A stretch of DNA of 46,987 bases from Sulfuricella sp. (GTDB lineage: Bacteria > Pseudomonadota > Gammaproteobacteria > Burkholderiales > Sulfuricellaceae), in NCBI GenBank assembly GCA_028714315.1, contig JAQTMN010000017.1, positions 1 through 46,987 on the forward strand, in the 5' to 3' direction. The position numbers and the translations under genes were made by a program. This document shows positions 15,371 to 23,651 of this stretch, piece after piece. How positions within the stretch are numbered: position 1 is the first letter of the stretch; each line of letters starts with the position of its first letter. The notes under the pieces were generated by a model, which was not told the origin of the DNA, did no database searches, and saw only the letters and a list, made by a program, of their open reading frames with translations.

Positions 15371-15443
15371 GTCGTCATCCCCGCGAAGGCGGGGATCCAG
15401 GATTTTGATTTGACTGGGTTCCCGCCTTCGCGGGAACGACGAC
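15371..15443. repeat. Palindromic GTCGT...CCCGCGAAGGCGGG dispersed repeat
   Basis: The two outer arms (GTCGT plus CCCGCGAAGGCGGG versus CCCGCCTTCGCGGG plus ACGAC) pair over the length of the element. Each arm holds its own small hairpin. The type is common in proteobacterial intergenic regions. Confidence 0.75.
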
Positions 15444-15464
15444 AAAGCCTTGATCAGCGTTTCC

Positions 15465-15890
15465 TTATGACTTGGCCGGCCGGCCGGTCTTGATTTTCTC
15501 CACCTGCTCCATCGCTTCGATCAAGGCCGCGGCGGGCATCCTGGACAGGCTCTGCAGGCCCGCGCGCAGCAATTCACTCTTCTTGACGTGGACGCCGCCT
15601 TGCAGGCATTTCTTCTTGAGCTCGGCGAGCTGCGCATAGTCATTTTCCGGCATCGTGAAGCTGTCGCGCACCATCTTGATTTTTTTCGGCTTGTCTTCCT
15701 TTGCCGGCTTGTCCGCTTTGGCAGCTCTGACGACTTTCGGCTTGGCTGCTGCGGCTGCCGGCGCCTCGTTGGCCGCCTCGACCGGCGGCTTTGGCGCAGC
15801 CGGCACCTTGGCCACCGTCGGCCTAGCCTTTTTTGCGGCCGCCGCCACTGTGGACGCGGATTTCGGGGAAGGCCTGGCTTTTTCGGTCAT
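15465..15890 (-). CDS. Ala/Lys-rich tail protein with ribbon-helix-helix-like C-terminus
   Basis: This encodes 141 residues from ATG 15890, which has an AGGAG Shine-Dalgarno. Residues 1-75 are a low-complexity Ala/Pro/Lys tail like that of histone H1-type bacterial proteins. Residues 75-125 (KMVRDSFTMPENDYAQLAELKK, then VKKSELLRAGLQSL) have the beta-helix-helix pattern of a ribbon-helix-helix DNA-binding domain, with a TxP-type strand. A nucleoid-associated or plasmid-partition-like regulator is a fair guess, but no specific family is claimed. Confidence 0.7.
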   Translation of the reverse strand: MTEKARPSPKSASTVAAAAKKARPTVAKVPAAPKPPVEAANEAPAAAAAKPKVVRAAKADKPAKEDKPKKIKMVRDSFTMPENDYAQLAELKKKCLQGGVHVKKSELLRAGLQSLSRMPAAALIEAMEQVEKIKTGRPAKS

Positions 15891-16047
15891 GATTCGCTCC
15901 TGATTCAAGAGACACGGTTGGCGGTGCGCAACGATTACAGTATATATCGTTTATACCGTTCATACCGTTATTTTTTCGCCCCGGCGCCGGCCCAGCTTCT
16001 GATTTGCCTTGAATACTGATAATCTTCCGAAAAAACGGACCGAAGCC

Positions 16048-17559
16048 ATGCACAACGACTACCTGGAAAAAATACTCACCGCCCGCGTCTACGACGTGGC
16101 GATCGAAAGCCCGCTGGAACACGCGCCCAACCTGTCGGGCCGGATCAACAACACCGTCATGCTCAAGCGCGAGGACTTGCAGCCGGTGTTCTCGTTCAAG
16201 CTGCGCGGCGCCTACAACAAGATGGTGCAGCTCCCCCGCGCCACGCTGAAGCGCGGCGTGATCGCCGCTTCCGCCGGCAACCATGCCCAGGGCGTGGCGC
16301 TCTCCGCCCAGCGCCTGAAATGCGCGGCCACCATCGTGATGCCGGCCACAACGCCGCAGATCAAGGTGGACGCGGTCAAAAGCCGCGGCGCCGAAGTGGT
16401 GCTCCATGGCGATTCCTACAGCGATGCCTACGTCCACGCCATCGCGCTGGCGAAGGAACAGAAGCTGGCCTTCGTCCATCCCTACGACGACCCTGACGTG
16501 ATCGCCGGGCAGGGCACCATCGCCATGGAAATCCTGCGCCAGTATCCGGGCGCGATCCATTCCATTTTCGTGCCGGTTGGCGGCGGCGGCCTGATCGCCG
16601 GCATCGCCGCCTACGTCAAGCGCCTCAAGCCGGAAATCAGGATCATCGGGGTCGAGCCCGTCGATGCCGACGCCATGTACCAGTCGCTGAAAAAGAACGA
16701 GCGCGTGGCCCTCGCCCAGGTCGGCATCTTCGCCGACGGCGTGGCGGTAAAGCAGGTCGGCGAGGAAACCTTCCGCCTGTGCCGCGAACTGGTGGACGAG
16801 GTGATCCTGGTCGACACCGACGCCATCTGCGCCGCGATCAAGGACGTGTTCGAGGACACCCGCTCGATCCTCGAACCGGCGGGGGCGCTCTCCGTCGCCG
16901 GCGCCAAGCTCTACGCCGCGCGCGAGAAACTGAAGAACAAGACGCTGGTCGCCATCGCCTCCGGCGCCAACATGAATTTCGACCGCCTGCGCCACGTCGC
17001 CGAGCGCGCCGAGCTGGGCGAGCAGCGCGAGGCGGTGCTCGCCGTCACGATTCCGGAAAAGCCCGGCAGCTTCCGGGCGTTCTGCGCCCTGCTGGGCACC
17101 CGCGGCATCACCGAATTCAACTACCGTTATTCCGATTCGAGCGACGCCCACGTGTTCGTCGGCGTCCAAGCGCAAAACCGCGGCGAGACCGAAAAGCTGC
17201 TGGCGCTGCTCGAGCGCAAGGGCTTGAAGCCGGTGGACATGACCGACAACGAAATGGCCAAGCTGCACGTGCGCCACATGGTCGGCGGCCATGCGCCGCA
17301 GGCCGACAACGAGATCCTCTACCGCTTCGAGTTCCCCGAGCGGCCCGGCGCGCTGGTGAAATTCCTCGACAGCATGGGGCAGGACTGGAACATCAGCCTG
17401 TTCCACTACCGCAACCACGGCGCCGACTACGGCCGCGTGCTGGTCGGCGTGCAGGTGCCGCCGCACGACAAGCCCGACTTCGAGAAATTCCTCGACCGGC
17501 TGGGCTACCCCTACGTCGATGAAAGCCTGAACCCGGCCTTCAAGCTGTTTCTCGGCTAA
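16048..17559 (+). CDS. ilvA: Threonine ammonia-lyase, biosynthetic
   Basis: This is a 503-residue PLP enzyme converting threonine to 2-oxobutanoate and ammonia, the first step of isoleucine synthesis. Lys51 in SFKLRGAYN is the Schiff-base lysine, and the PLP phosphate loop is VGGGGLIAG (about 184-192). The C-terminal 170 residues hold two ACT-like domains, each starting with a PGSFRAF or PGALVKF segment, that bind isoleucine for feedback inhibition. The length fits the biosynthetic form. ATG 16048 (MHNDYLEKILTARVYD) matches family starts. The ilvD gene lies far away at 39532-41382. Confidence 0.95.
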   Translation: MHNDYLEKILTARVYDVAIESPLEHAPNLSGRINNTVMLKREDLQPVFSFKLRGAYNKMVQLPRATLKRGVIAASAGNHAQGVALSAQRLKCAATIVMPATTPQIKVDAVKSRGAEVVLHGDSYSDAYVHAIALAKEQKLAFVHPYDDPDVIAGQGTIAMEILRQYPGAIHSIFVPVGGGGLIAGIAAYVKRLKPEIRIIGVEPVDADAMYQSLKKNERVALAQVGIFADGVAVKQVGEETFRLCRELVDEVILVDTDAICAAIKDVFEDTRSILEPAGALSVAGAKLYAAREKLKNKTLVAIASGANMNFDRLRHVAERAELGEQREAVLAVTIPEKPGSFRAFCALLGTRGITEFNYRYSDSSDAHVFVGVQAQNRGETEKLLALLERKGLKPVDMTDNEMAKLHVRHMVGGHAPQADNEILYRFEFPERPGALVKFLDSMGQDWNISLFHYRNHGADYGRVLVGVQVPPHDKPDFEKFLDRLGYPYVDESLNPAFKLFLG

Positions 17560-17560
17560 C

Positions 17561-17611
17561 GGTCATGACGAATCGCCGCCCCGAATCATAAAACGGCGAT
17601 TCGTCATGACC
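17561..17611. terminator. Perfect 18-bp hairpin just after ilvA
   Basis: Arms 17561-17578 and 17594-17611 are exact inverse complements with a 15-nt loop. It begins 1 nt after the ilvA stop. No U-tract follows. A decayed copy at 18720-18765 shows that it belongs to a repeat family; it may still act on the ilvA transcript. Confidence 0.6.
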
Positions 17612-17750
17612 ATTTCCCTCACCCCTAGCCCTCTCCCTGCACCCGCAAGGAGTGTCCCCGCCGAGAGCGGCGGCAAAGCCGCTCGCTCTGGCGAGACGGG
17701 AGAGGGGGACGAGGGCTCGCTTCGCGAGTTTCACGTTAAACACCCTTGAC
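17612..17750. repeat. Mosaic dispersed repeat, copy A
   Basis: This follows the hairpin and ends GAGTTTCACGTTAAA. It shares its inner segment (GCACCCGCAAGG, GTGTCCCCGCCG, GCAAAGCCGCTCG) with copy B at 18718-18905, but in the opposite orientation. The ends of A and B match in the same orientation. Confidence 0.6.
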
Positions 17751-17814
17751 TTAGATCATGGAATGGCCGCGACGCGGTCGGTAGCATGCCCGCTCAACCT
17801 ATCGGGAGCAGGCT

Positions 17815-18585
17815 ATGCGGCGATTACTGGGATTTTTCATGGCGGCGTTGTTCGCGGGGCTTTGCGGCCACGCCGCCGCGTCTTTCGACATTCAGGCCCA
17901 GGCGCTGCCCGCGGGCTACGCCGGCGACGACATCAAGCAATGGTATGGCGCGTTTGCCGGTGCCGCACCGCTCGATGCGAACGCCAGGGAGGGGATTTTC
18001 GCCTTCGCCGTCGATCTCGATGCCGGCCCGAATTTCTCCCGCGACTACGATGCCGCCAGCGGCAAGCTGGCCTTGCGCTACAACATGGCGTTCAACCAGA
18101 TCGCCGAAGGCTGGAGCTGGGATGCCCTGGCCGATCCGGAGCAGCGCGACTATTACCGCTTCAAATACCTGCCGCTCGGCTTTGAAACGGCCTCCAAGCG
18201 TGCGCCCGAAACGATCGAGCTCTATTCCGGCAAGACGGTGGAAGTGAAAAACCTGTGGCGCTACGAATACTTCCTGGCATTCGACAACCTCTATGACTTC
18301 TACCCGCGCAAGGTGGACGACGATGCCGGCTTCGGCGCGGATGTGGCGCTGGCCGCGGCGGAGGCCGCACAGCTCACCGAAGGCCGCCGCGTCAAAATGC
18401 TCGCCGTGTGCCGCCTGAAGGCCCCGTGGCACACCGAAAGCAACACCTTCTGGAAGGCCACCTTCGCCGAGCCGGTGGACTACACCCTGAGGAAGCGCTA
18501 CCTGGTGGGCGACCTGCTGGAAGTCTGGTTCTACGACGGCGCCAGCGGCAAGGTGTTGGCCAAGGTGCAGCGCCTGAAACCCTGA
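17815..18585 (+). CDS. Exported protein of unknown function
   Basis: This encodes 256 residues. A clear Sec signal peptide (MRRLLGFFMAALFAGLCGHA, cleavage near residue 22) places it in the periplasm or outer membrane. The mature part is rich in aromatic residues (KQWYGAF, GWSWDALADPEQRDYYRFKYLP, RYEYFLAFDNLYDFYPRKV) with alternating patterns typical of beta structure, ending in a strand-rich segment. No catalytic motif, Cys pair or lipobox is evident, and I do not recognise the family. It stands alone, flanked on both sides by copies of the same mosaic repeat. A promoter is not obvious. Confidence 0.7.
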   Translation: MRRLLGFFMAALFAGLCGHAAASFDIQAQALPAGYAGDDIKQWYGAFAGAAPLDANAREGIFAFAVDLDAGPNFSRDYDAASGKLALRYNMAFNQIAEGWSWDALADPEQRDYYRFKYLPLGFETASKRAPETIELYSGKTVEVKNLWRYEYFLAFDNLYDFYPRKVDDDAGFGADVALAAAEAAQLTEGRRVKMLAVCRLKAPWHTESNTFWKATFAEPVDYTLRKRYLVGDLLEVWFYDGASGKVLAKVQRLKP

Positions 18586-18596
18586 TTCGAGAACTC

Positions 18597-18682
18597 GTAG
18601 CCCGTATGGAGCGCAGCGGAATACGGGGCGGTGGTGGCATCGGGACGCCATCCCGGATTGCGCGAAGCTCCATCCGGGCTAC
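18597..18682. repeat. Dispersed GTAGCCCGTATGGAGCGCAG palindrome
   Basis: It starts GTAGCCCGTATGGAGCGCAG and ends GAAGCTCCATCCGGGCTAC, with complementary arms. This is a common intergenic palindrome type in proteobacteria. It starts 12 bp after the stop of the exported-protein gene. Confidence 0.7.
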
Positions 18683-18717
18683 TCCAACTGCCCGCCATGT
18701 CGGGCAAAGCCCGGCCT

Positions 18718-18905
18718 AACGGTCATGGCGAATTGCCGCCCCGATAATGAAACGGCGAATTTGTGGGTCAGGCTTTCTCGCCCGTGCGAGCAGCTCTGCC
18801 GCCGCTCGCGGCGGGGACACCCCTTGCGGGTGCAGCCTGACTGCACGGCTGCGCCCTAAAGGGCACAAGAGCCGTACCCACAACCGCTCGAGTTTCACGC
18901 TAAAT
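18718..18905. repeat. Mosaic dispersed repeat, copy B
   Basis: It starts with a decayed copy of the hairpin seen after ilvA and ends GAGTTTCACGCTAAA. Its middle is inverted relative to copy A. A further module, GTGGGTCAGGCTT...GCCTGACTG...CGTACCCACAAC, is shared with 39456-39503. Confidence 0.6.
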
Positions 18906-18940
18906 CAACACACCTTCCTTCGCGCATCCCTTACTAGCCG

Positions 18941-20305
18941 TCACTTCACCCACATCGTCTTGACGTTCACGAACTCGCGGATGCCGTGGTAGGACAGCTC
19001 GCGGCCGAAGCCCGAGGCCTTGACCCCGCCGAACGGCAGGCGCGGGTCTGATTTCACCATGCCGTTGATGAAGCAGCAGCCGGCTTCGATCTGGCGCGAC
19101 AGCTTTTCGGCATGGCCGGCATCGCGGCTCCACAGGCTGGAACCCAGGCCGAAGCGGGTGGCGTTGGCGATGTCGATGGCGTCCTGTTCGCCGCGCGCGC
19201 GGATGACCACTGCGACCGGGCCGAACAGCTCCTCGTGATAGACGCGCATTTTGGGCGTGACGTGGTCGAGGATGGAAGGCAGATAATACGCGCCGTCCCC
19301 CTCCACCGGCTCGCATCCCAAAAGCGGCTGCGCGCCCTGGACGATGGCGTCGGTGACCTGGCGATGCAGTTCGTCGCGCAGGTCGAGGCGGGCCATCGGG
19401 CCGACCTGGCAGCTGTTTTTCATCGGGTCGCCAAGCCGCAGCGCGGCCACCTTCTGGCGGAACAGGCGGACAAATTCGTCGGCGATTTCCGGTACCAGGA
19501 TAAAGCGCTTGGCCGCGATGCAGGACTGGCCATTGTTGAGGAAGCGCGAGTTGACGGCCTGGGTGCTGGCGTCGTTCAGGTCGGCGTCGCGCAGGACGAT
19601 GAACGGATCCGAGCCGCCCAGTTCCAGCACGCATTTCTTCAGGTGCCGCCCGGCCTCCATCGCCACCATACGCCCCGCCGGTTCGGAGCCGGTGAAAGTG
19701 ACGGCGTGCACGCGCGGATCGGCGATCACGCGGGCGACCTGGCCGGCGTCGATCATCAAGGTGGTGAATACGTGCGGCGGCAGGCCGGCCTCGCGCAAAA
19801 CGGCTTCGATCGCCAACGCGCAGCCGGGCACGTTCGACGCGTGCTTGAGCAGCACGCCGTTGCCCGCCACCAGCGCCGGCGCGGCGGCGCGGAACACCTG
19901 CCAGAACGGGAAATTCCACGGCATCACCGCAAGCACCATGCCGAGCGGCTGGTAGGAGACGTAGCTCCTGGCGGCGTCGGTTTCGATCACTTCGTCTTCG
20001 AGAAAATCCGCCGCGTGGCGGGCGTAGTAGTCGCACGCCAGGGAGCACTTTTCCACCTCGGCATGCGCCTCCCGCCGCAGCTTGCCCATTTCGCGCGTGA
20101 TCAGGGTGGCATAGTCGTCGCGGTTGGCGAGCAGCCTCTCCGCCGCGCGGGTCAGCACCTCGGCGCGCTGGGCGAAACTTGCCTGGCGCCAGTTTGTCTC
20201 AGCTGCATGGGCGGCCTCCAGCGCCGCATCGAGTTGCTCTCCGTCCCACGTGGGGAATTCCTGCTCAACCTTGCCGGTGGCGGGATTCAGGCTGATATGG
20301 GGCAT
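18941..20305 (-). CDS. NAD(P)-dependent aldehyde dehydrogenase, succinate-semialdehyde type
   Basis: This is a 454-residue cytosolic dehydrogenase. The nucleophile is Cys262 in NNGQSCIAAKRF and the general base is Glu228 in VLELGGSDPF. Asn131 in PWNFPFWQ completes the active site, and FTGSEPAGR binds the cofactor. Its length and short N-terminus fit the GabD1/Sad-like succinate-semialdehyde branch, oxidising succinate semialdehyde to succinate. The exact aldehyde is inferred from overall resemblance. No GABA transaminase or regulator gene is nearby. It is divergent from slt, whose start is 43 bp away. Confidence 0.88.
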   Translation of the reverse strand: MPHISLNPATGKVEQEFPTWDGEQLDAALEAAHAAETNWRQASFAQRAEVLTRAAERLLANRDDYATLITREMGKLRREAHAEVEKCSLACDYYARHAADFLEDEVIETDAARSYVSYQPLGMVLAVMPWNFPFWQVFRAAAPALVAGNGVLLKHASNVPGCALAIEAVLREAGLPPHVFTTLMIDAGQVARVIADPRVHAVTFTGSEPAGRMVAMEAGRHLKKCVLELGGSDPFIVLRDADLNDASTQAVNSRFLNNGQSCIAAKRFILVPEIADEFVRLFRQKVAALRLGDPMKNSCQVGPMARLDLRDELHRQVTDAIVQGAQPLLGCEPVEGDGAYYLPSILDHVTPKMRVYHEELFGPVAVVIRARGEQDAIDIANATRFGLGSSLWSRDAGHAEKLSRQIEAGCCFINGMVKSDPRLPFGGVKASGFGRELSYHGIREFVNVKTMWVK

Positions 20306-20348
20306 CGCTAGCTATCTTTTAAAGGCGTCAGGTTTTACTATAGCAGCT

Positions 20349-22298
20349 ATGAATCGTATATTGATCGCAGCCATATTCCTAGCGGGGCTTGCGTTCCCCG
20401 CCGCCGCCGCAAACCCCGAAGCAGATTTTCTCGCCGCCCGCGAAGCCTTCCGGACCGGCGACATCTCCCGCCTCAACACCCATGCCGAGCGCCTGCAGGG
20501 CAACGCGCTGGAACCCTTCGTCGCCTACATGCAGATCCTGTCGCGCATCAAGGACGCCAGTCCGGACGAGATCAGGGGCTTCATCCAGCGCAACTCGGAC
20601 AGCTACCTGTCCGACAAGCTGCGGGCGGACTGGCTGCGCTACCTGGGCAGGAACCAAAGCTGGGAGGCGTTCCTGGACGAATACCCGGCGCTCGTCAACA
20701 AGGACGCCGAGCTGGCCTGCTACGCGTTGCAGGCGCGCCTCGCCCAGGGAGACGTCAACGCGCTGGCGGAGGCGAAGCCCTACTGGTTCAGCGCCGAAGA
20801 CCAGCCGGCGAGCTGCCTGCCGCTGTTCGCCGCCCTGGCGAACAATGGCCAGCTGACGGTGGAAGACGTCTGGGTGCGCCTGCGCCTGGCGCTGGAGGCG
20901 GGCAACGTCAGCGTGGCGAAGAACGTCGCGCGCTACTTTCCCGGCCAGCAGGAAATTCCCTCGCGCGAGCTGGACCGGGCGGCGGAAAACCCCACCGCCT
21001 TCCTCGACAAGCTTCCCGTCGATCTGGACACCCGCGCCGGCAGGGAGCTGACCCTGTTCGCCCTGTACCGCCTGTCGCGCAGCCAGCTGCAGCAGGCGGC
21101 CTCCTACTGGAACGAACTGCGTAGCCGGTTCGGCGCGGAAGACCAGGCTTACGCCTGGGGTCAGCTCGCCTTCCACGCGGCGCGCAAGCACGATCCGGAC
21201 GCGCTGGCCTGGTACGCGAAGGCCGCCGGGGCGCGGCTGTCGGACTTGCAGCTCGCCTGGAAGGTGCGCGCCGCCCTGCGCGAGCGCAGCTGGCCGGAAG
21301 TGCAGACGGCCATCGCCGCGCTGTCGGCGGCGGAGCAGAACCAGAGCGCCTGGCGTTACTGGAAGGCGCGCGCGCTCAAGGCGCAGGGCCAGACGGTGGC
21401 GGGCAACGCCATCCTGGCGCCGCTGTCGAAGGAATTCAATTTTTACGGCCAGCTCGCCGCCGAGGAACTGGGGGTCGCGGCGGGCAATCCGTCCGAGAGC
21501 TACAAGCCCACGCAAGACGAGATCAAGGCGATGGAAAAAACGCCGGCCATCCGCCGCGCGCTGGCGCTGTATGAGATCGGCCTGCGCTACGAGGCCAACC
21601 GTGAGTGGGGATGGGCGGTGCGCGGCCTGGACGACCGCAGCCTGCTTGCCGCGGCGGAAGTGGCGCAGCGCCACGCCTGGTACGACCGCGCCATCTACAC
21701 CGCGGAAAAGACCGCGCAGCTGCACGATTTCAGCCTGCGCTTTCCCGCGCCGCACCGCGACGTGATGCAGGAACAGGCGCGCCAGGCGGGACTGGACGAG
21801 GCCTGGGTCTACGGCCTGATCCGCCAGGAAAGCCGCTTCGTGCAGCAGGCACGCTCCGGGGTGGGCGCCTCGGGCCTGATGCAGCTGATGCCGGGCACGG
21901 CGCGCTGGGTGGCGAAGCGCCTCGGGCTGAAACACTTCCGCCAGTCGCTGGTCAACCAGCTCGAAACCAATGTGACGCTCGGCACCTATTATCTCAAGTA
22001 CGTGCTGGACAAGCTCGACAACCAGCCGCTGCTGGCGACCGCCGCCTACAATGCCGGCCCGCGCCGGGCGATCGGCTGGCGCGGGCCGACGCCGATGGAA
22101 GGCGCGATTTACGCCGAGACCATCCCGTTCAGCGAAACGCGCGGCTACGTGCAGAAAGTCATGAGCAACGCCGTCTATTACGGCAACCGTTTCGGCCAGC
22201 AATTGCTATCCTTGAAGCAACGCCTCGGCACGGTTGCCGGCGCGAGCGAAAAACCGGATTGCGGCGGCGACGACGAGCGCGCGCCGGGGTGTGAGTGA
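20349..22298 (+). CDS. slt: Soluble lytic murein transglycosylase (Slt70-like)
   Basis: This is a 649-residue periplasmic enzyme that cleaves peptidoglycan between MurNAc and GlcNAc with formation of 1,6-anhydro-MurNAc. A signal peptide (MNRILIAAIFLAGLAFPAAA) is followed by a long superhelical alpha domain (about 25-470) and the SLT catalytic domain (about 475-620). The catalytic residue is Glu494 in LIRQESRF, with GLMQLMPGTA and the AYNAGPRR motif downstream. ATG 20349 begins the signal peptide. The stop is the first base block of the TCATCAG repeat at 22297. Confidence 0.93.
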   Translation: MNRILIAAIFLAGLAFPAAAANPEADFLAAREAFRTGDISRLNTHAERLQGNALEPFVAYMQILSRIKDASPDEIRGFIQRNSDSYLSDKLRADWLRYLGRNQSWEAFLDEYPALVNKDAELACYALQARLAQGDVNALAEAKPYWFSAEDQPASCLPLFAALANNGQLTVEDVWVRLRLALEAGNVSVAKNVARYFPGQQEIPSRELDRAAENPTAFLDKLPVDLDTRAGRELTLFALYRLSRSQLQQAASYWNELRSRFGAEDQAYAWGQLAFHAARKHDPDALAWYAKAAGARLSDLQLAWKVRAALRERSWPEVQTAIAALSAAEQNQSAWRYWKARALKAQGQTVAGNAILAPLSKEFNFYGQLAAEELGVAAGNPSESYKPTQDEIKAMEKTPAIRRALALYEIGLRYEANREWGWAVRGLDDRSLLAAAEVAQRHAWYDRAIYTAEKTAQLHDFSLRFPAPHRDVMQEQARQAGLDEAWVYGLIRQESRFVQQARSGVGASGLMQLMPGTARWVAKRLGLKHFRQSLVNQLETNVTLGTYYLKYVLDKLDNQPLLATAAYNAGPRRAIGWRGPTPMEGAIYAETIPFSETRGYVQKVMSNAVYYGNRFGQQLLSLKQRLGTVAGASEKPDCGGDDERAPGCE

Positions 22299-22404
22299 GT
22301 CATCAGTCATCAGTCATCAGTCATCAGTTGTCAGTTTTGTTTTGTGCGCGGCAAAGCCGCACGGTTTTTACTGATCACTGACAACTGAAAACTGACAACT
22401 CCCA
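22297..22404. repeat. TCATCAG tandem heptamers and CAGTTGTCAGT palindrome
   Basis: Four near-tandem copies of the 7-mer TCATCAG are followed by GTTGTCAGTTTTG, a GCGGCAAAGCCGC hairpin, then ACTGATCACTGACAACT. The element fills nearly the whole space between slt and the next gene. The family also occurs at 14478-14576. Confidence 0.65.
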
Positions 22405-22414
22405 GGAGTTCGCC

Positions 22415-23350
22415 ATGGAAATCAACAAGGTCTGCATCCTCGGCGGCAGCGGCTTTGTCGGCCGCCACATCGTCGGCCGGCTGTGCGAGCGGGGATGCGA
22501 GGTGCGCGTGCCCACCCGCAATCTCGACCGGGCGCGGCATCTCCTGGTCTTCCCCACCGTGGCGCTGGAGCAAGCGAACATCCACCAGCCGGACGTGCTC
22601 GAACGCCAGTTCGAAGGCATGGACGCGGTGATCAACCTGGTCGGCATCCTGCATGAAAGAAAGCGCGGCGATTTCGAGCGCGCCCACGTCGAACTGCCGG
22701 GCAAGGTGATCGAGGCCTGCCGGGCTGCCGGGGTGAAGCGGCTGCTGCACATGAGCGCCCTGGGAGCGGCCATCGACGGCCTCTCCCGCTACCAGCGCAG
22801 CAAAGGCGAAGGCGAGGCGCGGGTGCTGGCGGCCCACGGCGCCGGCCTGGCGGTGACGGCGTTCCGCCCGTCGGTGATTTTCGGCCCGGGGGATTCCTTC
22901 CTCAACCTGTTCGCCCGCCTGCTGCAATGGGCGCCGGCGTTCCCGCTCGGCAGCCCCGACGCCAAGTTCCAGCCGGTCTGGGTCGGCGATGTCGCCCGCG
23001 CCTACGCCGCCAGCCTGGACGACGCCGCCACGTTCGGCCAGCGCTATGACTTGTGCGGGCCGACGGTTTATACTCTGCGCCAGCTGGTGGAATTCGTCGC
23101 CAAAACCCGCGGCCTCGAACGCAGGATCATCCCGCTGTCCGACGAGATGTCCTCGCTCCAGGCCAGCCTGCTGGGATTGCTGCCGGTGAAAATGCTGACC
23201 CACGACAATTACCTGACGCTAAAAACCGACGCGGTATGCGCCTGCCCGTTCCCGCCGGTGTTCGGCATCGAGCCCGCCGCGCTGGAAGCGGAGGCGCCGC
23301 GCTACCTGGCGGACACGGCACGGCCGCGCCTCAGGAAATTCATCGACTGA
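22415..23350 (+). CDS. NAD(P)-binding NDUFA9-like epimerase/reductase
   Basis: This is a 311-residue Rossmann protein of the atypical short-chain dehydrogenase group. The nucleotide loop CILGGSGFVGRHIV is at 7-20. MSALGAAIDGLSRYQRSKGEGE carries the active-site-like Tyr and Lys (YxxxK type, here YQRSK). Bacterial proteins annotated as complex I NDUFA9 subunit family look like this; in mitochondria the relative is a complex I accessory subunit. The substrate in bacteria is unknown. ATG 22415 has an AGGAG Shine-Dalgarno. It may be co-transcribed with slt and cca, all on the plus strand. Confidence 0.85.
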   Translation: MEINKVCILGGSGFVGRHIVGRLCERGCEVRVPTRNLDRARHLLVFPTVALEQANIHQPDVLERQFEGMDAVINLVGILHERKRGDFERAHVELPGKVIEACRAAGVKRLLHMSALGAAIDGLSRYQRSKGEGEARVLAAHGAGLAVTAFRPSVIFGPGDSFLNLFARLLQWAPAFPLGSPDAKFQPVWVGDVARAYAASLDDAATFGQRYDLCGPTVYTLRQLVEFVAKTRGLERRIIPLSDEMSSLQASLLGLLPVKMLTHDNYLTLKTDAVCACPFPPVFGIEPAALEAEAPRYLADTARPRLRKFID

Positions 23351-23640
23351 TTGGGGAAAGGCTTTTCACCGCAAAGGACGCCAAGGTTCGAAGAGTGACT
23401 CTCCGGTATTCGTGAACATAACGGCATGACCCCCTCTCCCGCGGGCGGGATAACCAGCGACTTGGGCAGCGTTTTGCTGCCCTAGTCGAATGGCTAGCAG
23501 GTCCATCAGAGGGGTTGGGGTGAGGGACTTTGCACTTGGGCAACGCTTGCAGAGAGGCAAACGCCCTCATCCCCGGCCCTTCTCCCGCCTACGGGAGAAG
23601 GGAGAAAACCGACCGGAGTAGTTACCAAACAATAATGTCA
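23351..23640. repeat. Repeat-filled intergenic block with a 58-bp hairpin insert
   Basis: No gene is seen in this stretch. It contains ACCGCAAAGGACGCCAAGG, a CCCCTCTCCCGCGGGCGGG...GAGGGGTTGGGGTGAGGG element and a CTTCTCCCGCCTACGGGAGAAG hairpin. The middle element is split by about 58 bp (23451-23508). That insert holds the arms CGACTTGGGCAGC (23458-23470) and GCTGCCCTAGTCG (23476-23488), one mismatch apart from perfect pairing. Confidence 0.6.
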
Positions 23641-23651
23641 GTTCCAGCTTC

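Noticed and set aside
15233..15445. 70-codon minus-strand frame starting MSSFPRRREPSQ
   Set aside because: It is the familiar spurious translation of the CCCGCGAAGGCGGG palindromic repeat.
22297..22330. Tandem TCATCAG units as a possible CRISPR array
   Set aside because: The units are 7 bp and contiguous, with no spacers and no cas genes. It is a simple tandem repeat.
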